This document shows positions 5,828-7,920 of a DNA stretch of 7,920 nucleotides, in pieces. The position numbers and the translations under genes were made by a program. Position 1 is the first letter of the stretch, and each line of letters opens with the position of its first letter. The notes below the pieces were generated by a model. That model had not been told where the DNA came from. It saw only the letters and a list, made by a program, of their open reading frames with translations, and did no database searches. This DNA comes from a bacterium. Its GTDB lineage: Bacteria > Chloroflexota > Dormibacteria > UBA8260 > Bog-877. Where the stretch lies: positions 1 through 7,920 of the forward strand of contig JAJYWM010000257.1 in NCBI GenBank assembly GCA_021791455.1, given 5' to 3'.

Positions 5828-7174
5828 ATGACGTTCAGCTCCATGGAGGAGTACCTCCGCACCAGTGCGGACTCGATTCGCACCCTGACCTATGGAGACA
5901 TCGTGGATGGCACGGTGGTGAGGGTTGACCCGGATGAGGTTCTGGTCGACATCGGGGCCAAGTCCGAGGGGGTCATCTCCAACCGGGAGTTGACCGGCAG
6001 GGCCGAGGAGCCGGTGATCCTGAATCCAGGTGATCGGATCAAGGTCTACGTCCTCCAGTCCGAGAACGAGGATGGCAATGTGGTGCTCAGTCTTCGCCGC
6101 GCCCGCGCCGAGGGGATTTGGGCCAAGGCCGCCGAGAAGGAGAGCACAGGCGAGGGCGTCGAGGCCGAGGTCAAGGAACAGAACAAGGGCGGCCTCATCG
6201 TCAACATCATGGGCTTGCGCGGGTTCCTTCCCAGCTCCCAGGTCGCCCGCACTCATTCCGGGAATCTCGTCGACCTGGTCGGGGAGCGGATCATGGTCAA
6301 GATCCTGGAGGTCAACAGGAAGCGAAACCGCCTGATCGTCAGCCAGCGAGCGGCGCAGGACGAGGACCGCGCCAGGCAGCGCGAGGAGTTGTTCGAGCGG
6401 CTCTCGGTGGGGGACGTCGTGACCGGCCGAGTCAGCGGGCTCACCTCGTACGGGGCCTTCATCAACCTGGGCGGTGCGGACGGCCTCATCCACATAAGCG
6501 AGCTGAGCTGGGATAGGGTCAGCAACGTGTCCGACATGCTGGCTGTGGGCGACGAGGTCAGTGTGAAGGTGATCAAGCTCGATCCCGAGCTCTCCAGGAT
6601 CTCGCTCTCGCTGCGCCAGATGAGCGAGGACCCCTGGGACAGCATCGAGGCCCGGTTCCCCCCGGGAACGATCATCGAGGGCATGGTCACCAAGACCAAG
6701 AAGTACGGAGCCTTCCTGCAGATCGCTGACGGCGTCGAGGGCCTTCTGCACATCAGCGAGCTCTCCTGGGAGCACGTGGAACGCACCGAGGACGTGCTGC
6801 GGGTGGGAGACAACATCAGGGTGGTGGTCCTGCAGGCAGACCGCGGCCGCCGCCGCATCTCGCTGTCGTACCGGCAGTTGCTGCCCCGGCCAGACCACAT
6901 CCCTGCCGACGATGATCGGGGCGAGGGCGCTTACTCGGCTGCGGCCGACTATGAGCCTGAAGATGACGTGACCTCAGATGAGGACGTGCTGGAGGCAGCT
7001 GAGCCGGCCGGGTCCCAGGGGGGGCACGGCGACGTGGACCTGGCTGTTGAGGCAGTGGCACCTGAGGCCCTGGCCGAGGACGGCGATCCGGCCCCAGCCG
7101 CCGATGCGGACGGCCCAGAACTAGTCTCAGGTCCAGCACCGGACACCGCCGAGGAGTCCCGGGAGGAGGAGTAG
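5828..7174 (+). CDS. rpsA: 30S ribosomal protein S1-type RNA-binding protein
   Basis: S1 binds mRNA on the small ribosomal subunit and helps load it for initiation. The 448-aa product has four S1 OB-fold repeats, at about 21-91, 108-175, 194-263 and 279-349. Repeats 3 and 4 show the most typical signature: SYGAFINLGGADGLIHISEL (207-226) and KYGAFLQIADGVEGLLHISE (292-311). A Pro/Ala/Asp/Glu-rich, strongly acidic tail follows (about 355-448) and looks disordered. Four repeats match the actinobacterial and Gram-positive type rather than the six of E. coli. The start is uncertain: ATG 5828 has GAGGAG (5819-5824) only three bases upstream, while TTG 5789 sits 12 bases after a perfect GGAGGA (5771-5776) and would add 13 residues. 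ATG 5843 is also possible. The open frame continues to an ATG at 5630, but that would cover the likely promoter. Confidence 0.93.
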   Translation: MTFSSMEEYLRTSADSIRTLTYGDIVDGTVVRVDPDEVLVDIGAKSEGVISNRELTGRAEEPVILNPGDRIKVYVLQSENEDGNVVLSLRRARAEGIWAKAAEKESTGEGVEAEVKEQNKGGLIVNIMGLRGFLPSSQVARTHSGNLVDLVGERIMVKILEVNRKRNRLIVSQRAAQDEDRARQREELFERLSVGDVVTGRVSGLTSYGAFINLGGADGLIHISELSWDRVSNVSDMLAVGDEVSVKVIKLDPELSRISLSLRQMSEDPWDSIEARFPPGTIIEGMVTKTKKYGAFLQIADGVEGLLHISELSWEHVERTEDVLRVGDNIRVVVLQADRGRRRISLSYRQLLPRPDHIPADDDRGEGAYSAAADYEPEDDVTSDEDVLEAAEPAGSQGGHGDVDLAVEAVAPEALAEDGDPAPAADADGPELVSGPAPDTAEESREEE

Positions 7175-7193
7175 GGGCCTGACCTTAGGCTCC
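7174..7193 (+). terminator. Hairpin just after the S1 gene
   Basis: GGGGCCT (7174-7180) and AGGCTCC (7187-7193) can form a 7-bp stem with one G-T pair and a 6-base loop, beginning at the last base of the stop codon. No T-run follows, so it may protect the mRNA end or aid termination in another way. Confidence 0.3.
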
Positions 7194-7219
7194 GGGCCGC
7201 GGCAGCTCACCAGCCCTTC

Positions 7220-7225
7220 TATAAT
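7220..7225 (+). promoter_or_regulatory. TATAAT -10 box, probable clpC promoter
   Basis: A perfect TATAAT is rare in such GC-rich DNA. It would start transcription near 7232, giving clpC a leader of about 300 bases. The bases at the -35 position (CCGCGG) do not match consensus, and there is no TG extension. Confidence 0.45.
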
Positions 7226-7266
7226 GCGGGCCAGCCGTGAGCCCAGCAATCCGGTGCCCCGCACGG

Positions 7267-7290
7267 AAGGAGCGTTCTGACGCCGTCCTT
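7267..7290 (+). promoter_or_regulatory. Leader hairpin 1 upstream of clpC
   Basis: AAGGAGCGT (7267-7275) pairs with ACGC (7280-7283) and TCCTT (7286-7290) around a TCTG loop, with a two-base bulge: nine base pairs. It hides a GGAG sequence. Its role is unknown. Confidence 0.35.
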
Positions 7291-7438
7291 GGTGTGAGGC
7301 CAGCGGCCGGTCGGAGAGGCCTGGCCCGGGTTCCCATCGAGGTAGGACCTCCTGGGCTCCCATGGGTGGCACGGTGGTCGGAGCGGCCCCGCGGCACCGC
7401 CGAATCTGCAAAAGCCCCAGGCCGTCATCCCGGGACTT

Positions 7439-7470
7439 GGAGCTCGCCAGCAAAGGTGCTGGCCCGCTCC
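7439..7470 (+). promoter_or_regulatory. Leader hairpin 2 upstream of clpC, possible attenuator
   Basis: GGAGC and GCCAGC (7439-7443, 7446-7451) pair with GCTGGC and GCTCC (7458-7463, 7466-7470): 11 base pairs with one 2x2 internal loop and a 6-base loop AAAGGT. CTTTGT follows at 7471-7476, a poor T-run. It could be a weak terminator within the leader or simply mRNA structure. Confidence 0.35.
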
Positions 7471-7535
7471 CTTTGTGCCCGTTGCTCTCCTCGATCCCGC
7501 CCAAGAGTCAGCGGCTACTGTGGGAGGTCGGCCTG

Positions 7536-7920
7536 ATGATGCCCTTCGAGAGATTTTCGCCGACGGCGAAGAAGGTCCTGACTCTGGCCCAGGACGAGGC
7601 CGAGAAGTCACATCACTCCTACATCGGCACAGAGCATCTGCTGCTTGGGTTGCTGCGGGAGGGTGACGGGCTGGCGGCCAAGGTCTTGGGCAACCTGGGG
7701 GTTGAGATCGACAAGGTCCGCACCACGATCGATTCGATTCTCGGCCGCAATGAACGCCTCATCGTGCACCAGATCATCCCGACCTCACGGGTGAAGAAGG
7801 TGATCGAGATCGCCTTCGAAGAGGCCAAGCGGATGAACAGCCAGGAGGTCGGGACCGAGCATCTTCTGTTGGGCTTGTTGCTGGAGGGCGAGGGGATCGC
7901 CGCTCACGTGCTGGAGGACC
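7536..7920 (+). CDS. clpC: ATP-dependent Clp protease ATP-binding subunit ClpC (N-terminal part)
   Basis: ClpC is the Hsp100 unfoldase that feeds substrates to ClpP for protein quality control. Only the first 128 residues are in the window; the gene continues past the right edge. The visible part is the N-terminal substrate- and adaptor-binding domain with its two Clp repeats. It starts MMPFERFSPTAKKVL, the usual ClpC opening, and the paired motif GTEHLLLGLL occurs at 31-40 and again at 106-115, 75 residues apart. The ATPase modules lie outside the window. GGAGGT (7523-7528) is seven bases before ATG 7536; a second ATG follows directly at 7539. The opening and position favour ClpC over ClpA or ClpB. 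No ctsR-mcsAB genes precede it, unlike in Bacillus, and no HAIR or CIRCE operator was recognised in the leader. Confidence 0.95.
   Translation, partial: MMPFERFSPTAKKVLTLAQDEAEKSHHSYIGTEHLLLGLLREGDGLAAKVLGNLGVEIDKVRTTIDSILGRNERLIVHQIIPTSRVKKVIEIAFEEAKRMNSQEVGTEHLLLGLLLEGEGIAAHVLED

Larger units (their letters stand above)
7175..7535 (+). other. Gene-free region upstream of clpC with structured-leader features
   Basis: These 361 bases hold no gene I would accept. They contain a TATAAT box (7220-7225) and, beyond it, about 300 bases that can fold into several hairpins, among them 7267-7290 and 7439-7470, before the clpC ribosome binding site GGAGGT (7523-7528). A GGGTGGCAC string at about 7362-7370 recalls the T-box core but the match breaks off. 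A 99-codon ORF (GTG 7237 to TGA 7536) touches clpC as TGATG, but its Arg/Pro/Ser-rich composition and weaker third-position GC suggest it is not coding. Confidence 0.5.

Noticed and set aside
5808..5828. Six-codon leader ORF ending TGATG at ATG 5828
   Set aside because: It has no ribosome binding site at a usable distance and is short enough to occur by chance.
5702..6898. 398-aa minus-strand frame across the S1 gene
   Set aside because: It mirrors the S1 coding frame and has no family resemblance.
7237..7536. 99-codon plus-strand ORF ending TGATG at the clpC start
   Set aside because: The overlap looks like translational coupling, but the product is dominated by Arg, Pro, Ser and Gly, third-position GC looks lower than in the real genes, no family is recognised and hairpins fill the region. 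It could be revived by homologs.
1..7920. CRISPR arrays, insertion sequences, prophage or toxin-antitoxin genes
   Set aside because: No regularly spaced repeats, transposase motifs, long terminal inverted repeats or such gene pairs were seen. The tRNA genes show no nearby integrase or repeated 3' end.

Overview
This is a GC-rich bacterial chromosome segment made of housekeeping genes. The order ftsH, DUF2520 gene, panC, clpC recalls the actinobacterial ftsH-to-clpC1 neighbourhood. The FtsH, S1 and ClpC proteins also look like those of high-GC Gram-positives or deep relatives such as Dormibacterota or Chloroflexota. The phylum is an inference; no marker here settles it. I see no phage, plasmid, transposon or CRISPR signature.

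Left end (1-794): about 450 bases hold no gene I can name, only one weak 58-codon minus-strand ORF. Two minus-strand tRNA genes follow, both with anticodon CAU. The promoter-proximal one is the initiator tRNA-fMet. The second is elongator Met or the Ile2 (lysidine) type. A good sigma70-type promoter lies so close to the initiator gene that transcription may begin at its first or second base.

Middle (795-5343): ftsH encodes a membrane AAA+ zinc protease and has a -10-like box placed as for a leaderless mRNA. Next comes a tight three-gene operon: a DUF2520 Rossmann-fold protein, panB and panC, joined by two 8-base overlaps. PanB and PanC are the hydroxymethyltransferase and synthetase of pantothenate (vitamin B5) synthesis. 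The ketopantoate reductase (panE) and aspartate decarboxylase (panD) are not in the window, so the DUF2520 dehydrogenase-like protein is a natural candidate for a role in this pathway.

Right end (5344-7920): a small convergent gene with a DUF4177-like sequence has a strong Shine-Dalgarno site. It is divergent from an rpsA-type gene with four S1 domains and an acidic tail. A 361-base gap follows, with a TATAAT box and several hairpins, and then the start of clpC, which runs off the right edge.

I did not find a clearly new multi-gene system. The points most worth checking are the DUF2520-panBC association, the apparently leaderless initiator tRNA, the long structured region before clpC and the small DUF4177-like gene.
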